Part shown: positions 47,289 through 55,806 of the stretch, piece by piece
How positions within the stretch are numbered: the first letter of the stretch is position 1
How the letters are laid out: the number at the start of each line of letters is the position of its first letter
Origin: Streptomyces mobaraensis NBRC 13819 = DSM 40847
GTDB lineage: Bacteria > Actinomycetota > Actinomycetes > Streptomycetales > Streptomycetaceae
Length of the DNA: 64,000 bases
Assembly: GCF_017916255.1 (NCBI RefSeq)
Contig: NZ_CP072827.1
Span: 3,286,001 to 3,350,000 of the forward strand
Direction: 5' to 3'
Program-made: the position numbers and the translations under genes
The notes under the pieces: generated by a model
Databases searched by the model: none
The model's input: the letters and a program-made list of their open reading frames with translations, nothing else
Told to the model about the DNA's origin: nothing

Positions 47289-47390
47289 TACGTCCTCACC
47301 TGAATCCGGGTCGTGGCCGTGCCGCGCCCGGTGGAGCCGCACGGCGGTGCATCAGTGCGTACGCACGCACCTCGGTGACGATGCGTGTAG

Positions 47391-47463
47391 CAGGGCCGAA
47401 GGGACTTGAACCCCCAACCGCTGGTTTTGGAGACCAGTGCTCTACCAATTGAGCTACGACCCT
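47391..47463 (-). tRNA. tRNA-Trp (CCA)
   Basis: A 73-nt cloverleaf: acceptor AGGGTCG/CGGCCCT, D-arm with AGCTCAATTGGTAGAGC, anticodon loop CTCCAAA (anticodon CCA) and T-arm GGGGGTTCAAGTCCC. CCA is not encoded. It lies just upstream of secE, as trpT does in mycobacteria. Confidence 0.97.
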
Positions 47464-47723
47464 TTGTGGTTCCCCCAACGTACCGCATCCGCTCGACCGC
47501 ACGATGTGTCCGGTACGGATTCGCCTGTGAGGGGCCAACGACGCATGAGTGTACGTGGTTCGGGGGCCGTCGTCGAACAGATACCGCCGCCGTCGTGGGA
47601 AAAGCTCCGGAATCCGGGATTCCATACGGCTCCCGGGCAGGCGCTCGGCCGTCCCGTGGACCGTGCGTTCCGTTCCCTGGAACCACCGCCCCCCGCGTCC
47701 GCCGGTTCTGCGACGATGCCTGT

Positions 47724-48971
47724 ATGACCGATGCCACCGCTCCCTTCCCCGCCGCTCAGGCACCCACCGACCGCCGGGTCTCCACCCGCATCGGGTCGAT
47801 CTCCGAGTCCGCGACGCTCGCCGTGGACGCCAAGGCCAAGGCCCTCAAGGCGGCCGGGCGCCCGGTGATCGGCTTCGGCGCGGGCGAGCCGGACTTCCCC
47901 ACCCCGGACTACATCGTCGAGGCCGCCGTCGAGGCGTGCCGCGACCCGAAGAACCACCGCTACACCCCGGCCGGCGGCCTCCCCGAGCTGAAGGCCGCCA
48001 TCGCCGCCAAGACGCTGCGCGACTCGGGCTACGAGGTCGAGGCGTCCCAGGTGCTCGTCACCAACGGCGGCAAGCAGGCCATCTACGAGGCGTTCGCGGC
48101 GATCCTCGACCCGGGCGACGAGGTGATCGTCCCGGCGCCGTACTGGACCACGTACCCCGAGTCCATCCGCCTCGCGGGCGGTGTCCCGGTGGACGTCGTG
48201 GCCGACGAGACGACCGGCTACCGGGTCTCCGTCGAGCAGCTGGAGGCGGCCCGCACCGAGCGCACCAAGGTGCTGCTCTTCGTCTCCCCGTCCAACCCGA
48301 CCGGCGCGGTCTACTCGCGCGCCCAGGTCGAGGAGATCGGCCGCTGGGCGGCGGAGCACGGCCTGTGGGTCCTGACGGACGAGATCTACGAGCACCTCGT
48401 CTACGGCGACGCCGAGTTCTCGTCCCTGCCGGTGGTGGTGCCCGAGCTTCGCGACAAGTGCATCGTCGTCAACGGCGTCGCCAAGACGTACGCCATGACG
48501 GGCTGGCGCGTGGGGTGGATCATCGGCCCGCAGGACGTGGTGAAGGCCGCCACCAACCTCCAGTCGCACGCCACCTCCAACGTGAGCAACGTCGCGCAGC
48601 GCGCCGCGCTGGCCGCCATCGCCGGCGACCTGGCGGCCGTCGAGGAGATGAAGGTCGCCTTCGACCGCCGCCGCCGCACGATCGTGCGCATGCTCAACGA
48701 GATCGACGGCGTCGTCTGCCCGGAGCCGGAGGGCGCGTTCTACGCCTACCCGTCGGTCAAGGCGCTGCTCGGCAAGGAGATCCGCGGCAAGCGGCCGGCC
48801 ACCTCGGTGGAGCTGGCGGCGCTGATCCTGGAGGAGGCCGAGGTCGCGGTCGTCCCGGGCGAGGCGTTCGGCACCCCGGGCTACCTGCGCCTGTCCTACG
48901 CGCTGGGCGACGAGGACCTGGCGGAGGGCGTCTCGCGGATCCAGAAGCTGCTGGCCGAGGCGCGCGACTGA
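47724..48971 (+). CDS. aspC: PLP-dependent aminotransferase, aspartate aminotransferase type
   Basis: 415 residues of fold type I, class I/II, subgroup I-beta. Motifs: [20 protein letters not shown] (substrate loop), [39 protein letters not shown] and the PLP lysine K254 in [16 protein letters not shown]. It converts aspartate + 2-oxoglutarate to oxaloacetate + glutamate in close relatives. The start at 47724 has no clear ribosome site, so the true start may be nearby. It diverges from tRNA-Trp/secE and is followed by a hairpin. Confidence 0.93.
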   Translation: MTDATAPFPAAQAPTDRRVSTRIGSISESATLAVDAKAKALKAAGRPVIGFGAGEPDFPTPDYIVEAAVEACRDPKNHRYTPAGGLPELKAAIAAKTLRDSGYEVEASQVLVTNGGKQAIYEAFAAILDPGDEVIVPAPYWTTYPESIRLAGGVPVDVVADETTGYRVSVEQLEAARTERTKVLLFVSPSNPTGAVYSRAQVEEIGRWAAEHGLWVLTDEIYEHLVYGDAEFSSLPVVVPELRDKCIVVNGVAKTYAMTGWRVGWIIGPQDVVKAATNLQSHATSNVSNVAQRAALAAIAGDLAAVEEMKVAFDRRRRTIVRMLNEIDGVVCPEPEGAFYAYPSVKALLGKEIRGKRPATSVELAALILEEAEVAVVPGEAFGTPGYLRLSYALGDEDLAEGVSRIQKLLAEARD

Positions 48972-48976
48972 CGCGA

Positions 48977-49010
48977 ACGGGGGCCGCGCCGTGACGTTCC
49001 GGCACGGCCC
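48977..49010 (+). terminator. Terminator after the aminotransferase
   Basis: GGGGGCCG-c-GCCG pairs with CGGC-a-CGGCCCCC (12 bp, one mismatch), 6 nt after the stop. Confidence 0.7.
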
Positions 49011-49102
49011 CCGCCTCGTTCTCCCTTTCGGGCCCTTCCCCGATCAGGGACGATCGGGGAAACGCCTTCCGGTCGCCGGGGTCGATGCGGCAGGATCCAC
49101 AG

Positions 49103-50134
49103 ATGGAGAACGTTCGTGACGTCCGTCTGCTGCCGAAGGCCCATCTGCACCTGCACTTCACCGGCTCGATGCGTCCCGGGACGCTGCTGGAGCTGGCCGA
49201 CAAGTACGGCGTGCACCTGCCGGAGGCGCTGAGCGGCGGCGAGCCCCCGAGACTGCGGGCGACGGACGAACGCGGCTGGTTCCGCTTCCAGCGGCTGTAC
49301 GACATCGCGCGCTCCTGCCTGCGCTCCCCCGACGACATCCGGCGGCTGGTGCGCGAGGCCGCCGAGGAGGACGTCCGGGACGGCTCCGGGTGGCTGGAGA
49401 TCCAGGTCGACCCCACCTCGTACGCGCCCCGGCTGGGCGGGCTGATCCCCGCGCTGGAGATCATCCTGGACGCGGTGGAGACGGCGTCCCGCGACACCGG
49501 CCTGGGGATACGGGTCCTGGTGGCCGCGAACCGGATGAAGCACCCCCTGGACGCCCGCACCCTGGCCCGGCTGGCGGTGCGCTACGCGGACAAGGGCGTG
49601 GTCGGCTTCGGCCTCTCCAACGACGAGCGGCGCGGCTTCGCCCGGGACTTCGACCGGGCCTTCGAGATCGCCCGGGAGGGCGGCCTGCTGGCCGCGCCGC
49701 ACGGCGGTGAGCTGTCGGGCCCGGCGAGCGTCCGCGACTGCCTGGACGACCTGCGCGCGGGCCGGGTGGGCCACGGCGTCCGGGCGGCCGAGGACCCGCG
49801 GCTGCTGCGCAAGCTGGCGGAGCGGGGTGTGACGTGCGAGGTCTGCCCGTCCTCGAACGTGGCCCTCGGCGTCTACGAGAAGCCCGCGGACGTCCCACTG
49901 CGCACCCTCTTCGAGGCCGGCGTCCCGATGGCCCTCGGCGCCGACGACCCCCTCCTCTTCGGCTCCCGCCTGGCCGCCCAGTACCAGCTCGCCCGCGAAC
50001 ACCACGGCTTCACGGACGAGGAACTGGCGGAACTGGCCCGCCAGTCGATCCGCGGCTCGGTGGCGCCGGGGGATGTGAAGGGGCGGCTGCTGGCGGGCGT
50101 GGAGGCGTGGCTGAACAACCCGCCCGGCGCTTGA
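49103..50134 (+). CDS. add: Adenosine deaminase
   Basis: Deaminates adenosine to inosine, or a related purine nucleoside. 343 residues. Zinc ligands in KAHLHLHFTGS (H14/H16/H18 region), catalytic His/Glu in AAPHGGELSGP, GHGVRAAEDP, CEVCPSSNVALG, and the Asp pair in GADDPLLFG. AGGATCCACAG precedes the ATG at 49103; an in-frame ATG at 49085 would add six residues. It converges on murB across an intergenic repeat. Confidence 0.92.
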   Translation: MENVRDVRLLPKAHLHLHFTGSMRPGTLLELADKYGVHLPEALSGGEPPRLRATDERGWFRFQRLYDIARSCLRSPDDIRRLVREAAEEDVRDGSGWLEIQVDPTSYAPRLGGLIPALEIILDAVETASRDTGLGIRVLVAANRMKHPLDARTLARLAVRYADKGVVGFGLSNDERRGFARDFDRAFEIAREGGLLAAPHGGELSGPASVRDCLDDLRAGRVGHGVRAAEDPRLLRKLAERGVTCEVCPSSNVALGVYEKPADVPLRTLFEAGVPMALGADDPLLFGSRLAAQYQLAREHHGFTDEELAELARQSIRGSVAPGDVKGRLLAGVEAWLNNPPGA

Positions 50135-50155
50135 GGACTGGGGGGCACCCCCACT

Positions 50156-50270
50156 AGCCCGTCCGGCGTTTGAGGACAGCGCGCGCAGCGTGCTGCGGGG
50201 GTGCGGGGGCGCAGCCCCTGCGAGAAACGGGAAGTGGGGGTGCCCCCTCTGGGGGAGGGACAGGGGCAAC
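50156..50270. repeat. Streptomycete intergenic repeat
   Basis: Third locus of the GTCCGGCGTTTGAGGAC family, with GCGCGCAGCGTGC, GGTGCGGGGGCGCAGCCCC and AGAAACGGG. An insertion-like GGGGGTGCCCCCTCTGGGGG (50236-50255) interrupts it and forms its own hairpin. A partial copy of the family start (CGCCCGGCGCTTGAGGACTG) precedes at 50121-50140. Confidence 0.8.
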
Positions 50271-50298
50271 CCCCCCTCCCGCCCCAGCCCCCACGGGG

Positions 50299-51354
50299 CT
50301 AAAGGCTGACGCCGACCGTCACCGGCTCGTTCACCAGGGTCACCCCGAACGCCTCCCGCACCCCGTCCCGGACCTCCCGGGCAAGCGCCAGCAGGTCCTC
50401 CGTGGTGGCCGACCCCCGGTTCGTCAGGGCCAGCGTGTGCTTCGTGGAGATCCGCGCGGGCCCGGACCCGTACCCCTTCCCGAACCCCGCCTTGTCGATC
50501 AGCCAGGCGGCGGACGTCTTCACCCGCCCGTCCCCCGCCGGGTAGGCGGGCGGGACGACGTCCGGCCCGAGCCGCTCCGCCGCCCGGTCCAGGAAGGCCG
50601 CGTGCTGCTCGGCCGTGAGCACGGGGTTGGTGAAGAACGACCCCGCGGACCAGGTGTCGTGGTCCTCGGGGTCGAGCACCATGCCCTTGCCGGCGCGCAG
50701 CCGCAGGACGGTCGCGCGGGCGTCGGCGGCGGGCACGCGGTCCCCGGCCTCGACGCCGAGGGCGCGGGCCGTCTCGGGGTACTTGATGGGCGCGGAGAGC
50801 CCGCCCGCGTCCTCCAGGGCGAAGCGGACGCGCAGGACGACGTAGCGGGAGGGGTCCTCCTTGAAGCGGCTGTGCCGGTAGGAGAAGCCGCACTCGGCGT
50901 TCGGCAGGACGACGGTCTCGCCGGCCCGGCGGTCGTAGGCGACGACCTCGGTGATGACGGAGGAGACCTCCTGGCCGTAGGCGCCCACGTTCTGGATCGG
51001 GGTGGCGCCGGCCGAGCCGGGGATGCCGGCCATGCACTCGATGCCGGCGAGCCCGGCCTCGACGGTGCGGGCGACGGCGTCGGACCAGTTCTCCCCGGCG
51101 GCGAGCTCCAGGTCGGTGCCCCGGAGCGAATATCCGGCCGTGGCGATGCGCAGGGCGACGCCGTCGAAGCCCTTGTCGGAGATCACGAGGTTGCTTCCGC
51201 CGCCGATGACCAGCAGCGGCGTCCCGGAGGCGTCCGCCTCGCGCACGGTCGCGATCACTTCCTCGTCGGTGACGGCCGTGACCAGACGGCTCGCGGGGCC
51301 ACCGAGACGGAAGGTGGTCAGGGGGGCGAGGGGGGTGTCGTGGAGTTCCTGCAC
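50299..51354 (-). CDS. murB: UDP-N-acetylenolpyruvoylglucosamine reductase
   Basis: FAD/NADPH enzyme that completes UDP-MurNAc in peptidoglycan synthesis. 351 residues from the GTG at 51354 (VAVQ... preceded by a weak ribosome site). FAD-binding segments: LVIGGGSNLVISDKGFDGVA and AGIPGSAGATPIQNVGAYGQ. The general-acid Ser is in SAGSFFTNPVL, and the C-terminal WLIDKAGFGKGYGSGPARIS is intact. The frame continuing to 51747 is a GC artefact over a repeat-rich region. Confidence 0.97.
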   Translation of the reverse strand: MQELHDTPLAPLTTFRLGGPASRLVTAVTDEEVIATVREADASGTPLLVIGGGSNLVISDKGFDGVALRIATAGYSLRGTDLELAAGENWSDAVARTVEAGLAGIECMAGIPGSAGATPIQNVGAYGQEVSSVITEVVAYDRRAGETVVLPNAECGFSYRHSRFKEDPSRYVVLRVRFALEDAGGLSAPIKYPETARALGVEAGDRVPAADARATVLRLRAGKGMVLDPEDHDTWSAGSFFTNPVLTAEQHAAFLDRAAERLGPDVVPPAYPAGDGRVKTSAAWLIDKAGFGKGYGSGPARISTKHTLALTNRGSATTEDLLALAREVRDGVREAFGVTLVNEPVTVGVSL

Positions 51355-51838
51355 GGCGACAAGGGTACGGGGGCGTGGCACGGCGGCCGGGTGCGGCCTC
51401 GCTCGGCCGGGGCGGACCGGCGGCGGCGCCCTCCCATGGAGCCGGTCCTGAACGCGCCCTGAGGGGGTCAGGAAGTCGGCGTCCGCGCAGGGGGCTCGAC
51501 CGGCGTCCGCACAGCGGGACGGCTCGGCCGACGGGCGGCGCCGGTCGGGGGCGAAGTCTGCGCCCGCCCAGCGCGGCGACTCGACCGACAGCCGGCACCG
51601 GCCAGGGGCAGGGCCGGCGCCCGCAAGGGCGGTGCTCGGCCGGTGGGTGACGCCGTCGGGGATGCCCCCGCGAGCGTCAGGGAGGCGCCGGTGCCCGTCG
51701 GCGAGGGTGCGGTGTCGGTTTCCGCGCCGGTGGGCGCCCCGGTGCACGGGCGGGTCGGCCGTCGGCGGTGTCCGCCGCGACGCGCGAGCGCCCGGGCCGC
51801 CCGGAACGGCGGCCGGGCGCTCGCGGCCCGAGGAGGCG
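51355..51838. repeat. Gap with degenerate tandem repeats
   Basis: 484 nt without a credible gene. From about 51477 to 51650 the DNA is made of 28-57-nt units of the form CCGrCG..GGCrCCGGTC..GCGCCCGC..GCTCGr (for example 51527-51583 and 51584-51638), too diverged to be coding. Open frames on both strands over it have no start signals. Confidence 0.45.
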
Positions 51839-53287
51839 CTACCGGCCGGCCGGCGCCGCCGCGCGTCCGTCCACCGTTTCCGTCGCCCGCGCCGTGGCCG
51901 GTCCCACCGCCACGGGACGCCGGCGCCGCGGGATGAGGGCGGCCGCCACCGCCGCGAGGGCGACGCCCGTGGCGCCGATCCACAGCGCGGGTGTGGTGCC
52001 GTCCACGATCGCCTGGGGTGAGCCGAAGCCGCCGCGGGCGGAGAAGACCGACCCGAGGACGGCGACCCCGAACGCCCCGCCGACCTCGCGCAGCGCGCTG
52101 TTCGTCCCGGAGACGATGCCCTGTTCGGCGGGGCCGACCGAGGACATGGCGAGCGCCGAGGAGGGGGCGAAGAAGAGGGCCATGCCGACGCCGTTGAGCA
52201 TCAGGGCGGGGAGCTGGGCCACGTAGGAGAGGTCGGCGGTGAGGACCAGGGCGTAGTAGGCGAGCCCGGCCGCCTGGAGGGCGAGGCCCGAGACGACCAC
52301 GACGCGCCCGCCGACGCGGTCGGCGAGCCGGCCCGCGAGCGGGGCGACGATCAGCGACATCCCGGTCCAGGGCAGCATGCGCAGGCCCGCCTCCGTGGGC
52401 GAGTAGCCGCCGACGCCCTGCAGGAACTGGCTGAGCAGGAAGATCGAGCCGAACATGCCGAAGAACATCAGCAGCCCGGCCGCGTTCACGCCGGCGAAGG
52501 CCCGGTTGCGGAAGAGGCGCATGGGCAGCATGGGCTTGTGGTGGGTGATGCCGTGCCGGACGAAGGCGGCGAGCAGCACGGCTCCCGCGATGAGCCCGGT
52601 GAGCACCCGGCCGCCCGTCCAGCCGTGGGTGTTGACGTTGACGACGGCGAAGACGACGCCGAAGAGGCCGCCGCTGACGAGGACCGTGCCGAGCACGTCG
52701 AGCCGGGCGTCCGGGGTCCGGGACTCGGCGACGCGGTAGCGGACGACCGGGAGGAGGAGCAGCCCGATCGGGACGTTGAGCCAGAAGATCCAGTGCCAGG
52801 AGATGTGCTCGGTGAGTCCGCCGCCGATGAGCGGGCCGGTGGCGACGGCGAGACCGTTGATCGCGCCCCAGATGCCGAACGCCGTGCCGCGCCGTTCGGG
52901 CGGGGTGGCGGCGGTCAGCAGGGTGAGGCTCAGCGGCGTCATGATCGCGGCGCCGACGCCCTGGACGGCCCGGAAGGCGATCAGCGCGTCGATGCCGGAC
53001 GACAGCGCGGCGGCCGCCGAGGCGGCGGTGAACAGGGCGATGCCGATGCCGAAGAACCGGCGGCGGCCGAACCGGTCGCCGAGCGCGGCGCCGAACATCA
53101 GCAGGACGGCGTAGGTGAGCGTGTAGGCGCTGACCGTCCATTCGAGGTCCTCGAGCGAGCCGCCGAGGTCCCGGCGGAGGGTCGGCAGCGCGGTGGTGAC
53201 GACGAGGTTGTCGAGCGCGGCCATGAAGCCGGCCGCGCCCGAGGCGACGAGGGCCCAGGCGGCGCGTCGTGAGGCTTGCTGTTCCAC
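51839..53287 (-). CDS. MFS drug-efflux transporter, DHA2 (14-helix) family
   Basis: 482 residues with about 14 membrane helices. Motif A between helices 2 and 3 is GAALGDRFGRRRFFGIGI, and motif C appears near GVGAAIMTPLSLTLLTAATP. The N-terminal MAALDNLVVTTALPTLRRDL is the DHA2 hallmark (LDxTIVNVALP region). Expected to export toxic compounds with proton antiport. The GTG at 53287 is preceded by GGGGGAGAA. A TetR gene lies 88 nt upstream in the same direction, and an operator-like site sits in the spacer. Confidence 0.92.
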   Translation of the reverse strand: MEQQASRRAAWALVASGAAGFMAALDNLVVTTALPTLRRDLGGSLEDLEWTVSAYTLTYAVLLMFGAALGDRFGRRRFFGIGIALFTAASAAAALSSGIDALIAFRAVQGVGAAIMTPLSLTLLTAATPPERRGTAFGIWGAINGLAVATGPLIGGGLTEHISWHWIFWLNVPIGLLLLPVVRYRVAESRTPDARLDVLGTVLVSGGLFGVVFAVVNVNTHGWTGGRVLTGLIAGAVLLAAFVRHGITHHKPMLPMRLFRNRAFAGVNAAGLLMFFGMFGSIFLLSQFLQGVGGYSPTEAGLRMLPWTGMSLIVAPLAGRLADRVGGRVVVVSGLALQAAGLAYYALVLTADLSYVAQLPALMLNGVGMALFFAPSSALAMSSVGPAEQGIVSGTNSALREVGGAFGVAVLGSVFSARGGFGSPQAIVDGTTPALWIGATGVALAAVAAALIPRRRRPVAVGPATARATETVDGRAAAPAGR

Positions 53288-53303
53288 TTCTCCCCCTGAT
53301 TAT

Positions 53304-53317
53304 TTATCAGTCACTAA
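53304..53317. promoter_or_regulatory. Operator-like site before the MFS gene
   Basis: TTATCAGTCACTAA matches the palindrome before tetR (TTAGTGGTCACTAA) at 11 of 14 bases, and both continue as ACT(AACT)TT. It lies 17 nt upstream of the transporter start, where a bound repressor would block the promoter. Confidence 0.55.
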
Positions 53318-53375
53318 CTTTCGGTGGCGAAAGAAAACCGGCCCGGAGGGCCGGCGGAGCCGGTGGCGCCGATGG

Positions 53376-53927
53376 TCAGCCGCGCCTGGAGGGCGGCAGC
53401 CCGTCCCACACCCGGTGCTCGGGCGGGAAGCCCAGCGAGACCAGCGAGTTGATGAGCGTTCCGTGGGCCATAAACCGGGCCGTCTGCTCCGGGTCGCCGC
53501 CCAGCGCCAGGCGGACCCGGTCGGTGAGCCGCTCCCAGCCGGCCCGGATCGGGCGGCCGAACTCGGTGTCGCCCGCCGCCTCGGCGGAGGCCACCGCGAC
53601 GCACATCTGCATCAGCATCAGCAGCGTCTCCTTGTCGCGGGCGATGAGGCGTTCATAGGCCAGGCCCATCGCCTTCACGACGCCCTCCGGCGACACCCCG
53701 TCGGCGGCCTCCTCGAAGGTGCGCATGATCTTCTCCTGGCACGCGTCGACCGCGGCGAGGAAGATCGCCTGCTTGCCCGGGAAGAGACGGAAGAGGTACG
53801 GCTGCGACACGCCCACCCGGCGCGCGATCGCCTCCGTCGAGGTGCCGTGGTAGCCACCCCGGGCGAACTCGGCGACCGCCGCCCGGACGACGCTCTCGCG
53901 CCGCTCCTCCGCGCTCATCCTGACCAT
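53376..53927 (-). CDS. TetR-family transcriptional repressor
   Basis: 183 residues from the ATG at 53927 (MVRMSAEERRESVVRAAVAE). The helix-turn-helix is at about 10-55: FARGGYHGTSTEAIARRVGV then SQPYLFRLFPGKQAIFLAAV. The longer frame begins with a GTG at 53948 that lies inside the operator palindrome, so I prefer the shorter start; neither has a clear ribosome site and the message may be nearly leaderless. It probably represses itself and the downstream efflux pump. Ligand unknown. Confidence 0.88.
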   Translation of the reverse strand: MVRMSAEERRESVVRAAVAEFARGGYHGTSTEAIARRVGVSQPYLFRLFPGKQAIFLAAVDACQEKIMRTFEEAADGVSPEGVVKAMGLAYERLIARDKETLLMLMQMCVAVASAEAAGDTEFGRPIRAGWERLTDRVRLALGGDPEQTARFMAHGTLINSLVSLGFPPEHRVWDGLPPSRRG

Positions 53928-53937
53928 GGACGGCAGA

Positions 53938-53951
53938 TTAGTGGTCACTAA
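53938..53951. promoter_or_regulatory. Palindromic operator before tetR
   Basis: TTAGTG-GT-CACTAA, followed by CTAACTTTG. It is AT-rich against the background and repeated in diverged form before the transporter, as expected for TetR autoregulation. Confidence 0.65.
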
Positions 53952-54024
53952 CTAACTTTGCAAGCCCCGCGACCGGGCGGCCCCCAGGGCGGCGGACGCC
54001 GGCCCCGGAGCCGCCCCGGCGGCC

Positions 54025-54459
54025 TCAGGCCAGCCGCACCACGGCCCGCGGCATGCCCAGCACCCGCTGCCCCGCGCTGCGCACCAGCAGGTCGACGCGC
54101 ACGGTCCGCGCCTCGTCGTCCAGCTTGGCCGCGACCTTGCCGCTGACCTCGATGACCGCGCCCTCGTCGTCGTCCGGGACGACGACCGGCTTGGTGAAGC
54201 GCACCCCGTACTCGGCCACCGCGCCCGGGTCGCCGGCCCAGTCGGTGATCACGCGGACCGCCTCGGCCATGGTGAACATGCCGTGCGCGATCACGTCCGG
54301 GAGCCCGACCTCCTTGGCGAACCGCTCGTTCCAGTGGATCGGGTTGAAGTCGCCCGAGGCGCCCGCGTAGCGCACCAGCGTGGCGCGGTTCACAGGGAAC
54401 TCGCGCGTCGGCAGCTCGGTGCCGACCTCGACGTCGTCGTACGAAACCTTGGCCGTCAT
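54025..54459 (-). CDS. MaoC-like dehydratase, HadB-type catalytic subunit
   Basis: 144 residues with one hot-dog domain. The hydratase motif GDFNPIHWNERFA holds the Asp and His of the catalytic pair; GLPDVIAHGMFTMAEAVRVI follows. By synteny and sequence it is the counterpart of mycobacterial HadB, which dehydrates 3-hydroxyacyl-ACP. The organism is not expected to make mycolic acids, so the acyl substrate is open. The ATG overlaps the upstream HadA-like stop by one base, implying a heterodimer. Confidence 0.88.
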   Translation of the reverse strand: MTAKVSYDDVEVGTELPTREFPVNRATLVRYAGASGDFNPIHWNERFAKEVGLPDVIAHGMFTMAEAVRVITDWAGDPGAVAEYGVRFTKPVVVPDDDEGAVIEVSGKVAAKLDDEARTVRVDLLVRSAGQRVLGMPRAVVRLA

Positions 54460-54935
54460 CACGCGTCCCCTCCCTTGGTGTCCTCGGCCGCCTCGGGGCC
54501 CCGGGCCACCAGCATCGTGTGGGCGGTCACCACGTGCTCGCCGTGCTCGTCGTGGACGTCGCCCCGGATGGTCAGCAGGTCGTTGCCCGCCATCGACTTG
54601 ATCGCCTCGATGGTCGAGGTGACCGTCAGCCGGTCACCGGCGCGGACCGGGCGGGTGTAGGTGAACTTCTGGTCGCCGTGGACGACGCGGCTGTAGTCCA
54701 GCCCCAGCTGCGGGTCCTCGATCACCTGTCCGGCTGCCCGGTAAGTGATGGCGAACACAAAAGTCGGCGGGGCGATCACATCCGGGTGGCCGAGCGCCTT
54801 GGCGGCCTCGGCGTCGGTGTACGCCGGGTTCTCGTCGCCGATGGCCTCGGCGAATTCACGGATCTTCTCGCGGCCGACCTCATAAGGGGCGGTGGCCGGA
54901 TAGGTCCGTCCGACGAAGGACTGGTCGAGCGCCAT
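54459..54935 (-). CDS. MaoC-like dehydratase partner, HadA-type
   Basis: 158 residues, start at 54935 with AGGAGG upstream; the extension to 55001 crosses the rpmG terminator. The hot-dog domain carries GDENPAYTDAEAAKALGHPD and IAPPTFVFAITYRA. The position of the catalytic His is occupied by Tyr (NPAYTD), as in HadA, which acts as scaffold and substrate-binding partner of HadB. It is cotranscribed and translationally coupled to the HadB-like gene. Confidence 0.88.
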   Translation of the reverse strand: MALDQSFVGRTYPATAPYEVGREKIREFAEAIGDENPAYTDAEAAKALGHPDVIAPPTFVFAITYRAAGQVIEDPQLGLDYSRVVHGDQKFTYTRPVRAGDRLTVTSTIEAIKSMAGNDLLTIRGDVHDEHGEHVVTAHTMLVARGPEAAEDTKGGDA

Positions 54936-54965
54936 CGGCTCGGCACCTCCTGGGTGTGGATACGC

Positions 54966-55002
54966 CATGAGGCCGCCCCCAGCAATCGGGGACGGCCTCA
55001 TG
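54966..55002 (-). terminator. Hairpin between rpmG and the MaoC pair
   Basis: CATGAGGCCG-tCCCC pairs with GGGG-CGGCCTCATG (14 bp with a one-base bulge), 12 nt after the rpmG stop. Confidence 0.8.
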
Positions 55003-55014
55003 AACGACTGTGCG

Positions 55015-55179
55015 TTATCGCGTTTCGCGGTGCGCGGTGTGCGCGTTGCAACGCGGGCAGTGCTTCTTCATCTCAAGACGGTCCGGGTCGTTGCGCCGGT
55101 TCTTCTTGGTGATGTAGTTCCGCTCCTTGCACTCCACGCAGGCCAGCGTGATCTTCGGGCGGACGTCGGTGGCAGCCAC
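55015..55179 (-). CDS. rpmG: 50S ribosomal protein L33 (zinc-binding form)
   Basis: 54 residues: [20 protein letters not shown], then [20 protein letters not shown] and [14 protein letters not shown]. The CVEC...CPRC ribbon marks the zinc (C+) form. The GTG at 55179 has AAGGAG 7 nt upstream. It stands before the HadA/HadB-like genes and after tRNA-Thr/tRNA-Met, as rpmG2 does in mycobacteria. Confidence 0.97.
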   Translation of the reverse strand: MAATDVRPKITLACVECKERNYITKKNRRNDPDRLEMKKHCPRCNAHTAHRETR

Positions 55180-55263
55180 GTGAGTGCTCCTTGACGGATG
55201 GACGGATTAACGCAGACAAGAGTAGCCGATCGGAGGACCGACCCCGCAATCGGCTACTGTGTG

Positions 55264-55336
55264 TAGCGGCGACCGGACTTGAACCGGTGACACAGCGATT
55301 ATGAGCCGCTTGCTCTACCGACTGAGCTACGCCGCT
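55264..55336 (-). tRNA. tRNA-Met (CAT), elongator type
   Basis: 73 nt: acceptor AGCGGCG/CGCCGCT, D-arm GTAGCTCAGTCGGTAGAGC, anticodon loop CTCATAA and T-arm ACCGGTTCAAGTCCGGT. The first acceptor pair is matched (A-T), unlike initiator tRNA. Confidence 0.96.
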
Positions 55337-55388
55337 TTGATGCGGGGGGCGCCTCCCCGTCCGAAGACGGGGAGACCCCTCACACCAG

Positions 55389-55461
55389 AGCCCCAAAACG
55401 GAATCGAACCGTTGACCTTCTCCTTACCATGGAGACGCTCTGCCGACTGAGCTATTGGGGC
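55389..55461 (-). tRNA. tRNA-Thr (GGT)
   Basis: 73 nt: acceptor GCCCCAA/TTGGGGC, D-arm TAGCTCAGTCGGCAGAGC, anticodon loop ATGGTAA and T-arm AACGGTTCGATTCCGTT. It lies 52 nt upstream of tRNA-Met, probably in the same transcript. Confidence 0.96.
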
Positions 55462-55806
55462 GAGCGAGGAAGACATTACACGCTCTGCGGCCGAAGGTGA
55501 AATCCGTACCGGAGCACCCCCGAGCGGAGGCCCCGGGCGGTGTCCTGCGAAGGGCCCGCGGCCCGCGTCGGCGCCGCGTACCGGCCGCTCGCGGGCCGCG
55601 CACAGCCCGGCAGCGGGCCGCGTACGACCCCGTACCCGGCCGCGTACGACCGCGCCGCGCCACGGACGACCGCGACGGACGACCGCGTCGGGACGCCGCC
55701 GCCGGTACGACTATTCGCAGCGCGCCGCAGCCTGCTCGAACCCGCTCCCCCCGCGGCCTAGGCTCGGGTTCACGCTGCGCGAATGCCCCGGACCGTAGGG
55801 AGCGCG
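55462..55806. other. Gap between tRNA-Thr and the amidohydrolase gene
   Basis: 345 nt without a supportable gene. Between about 55610 and 55700 the sequence repeats GGCCGCGTACGACC and ACGACCGCG motifs. The right end should contain the promoter of the amidohydrolase gene, but I see no clear boxes. Confidence 0.4.

Noticed and set aside
49461..51598. Long minus-strand frames over adenosine deaminase and murB
   Set aside because: Arg/Pro-rich shadows; the motif-bearing frames on the two strands are clear.
51643..51936. 97-codon plus-strand frame before the MFS gene
   Set aside because: Lies in a degenerate repeat region and overlaps the 3' end of the transporter; no protein-like features.
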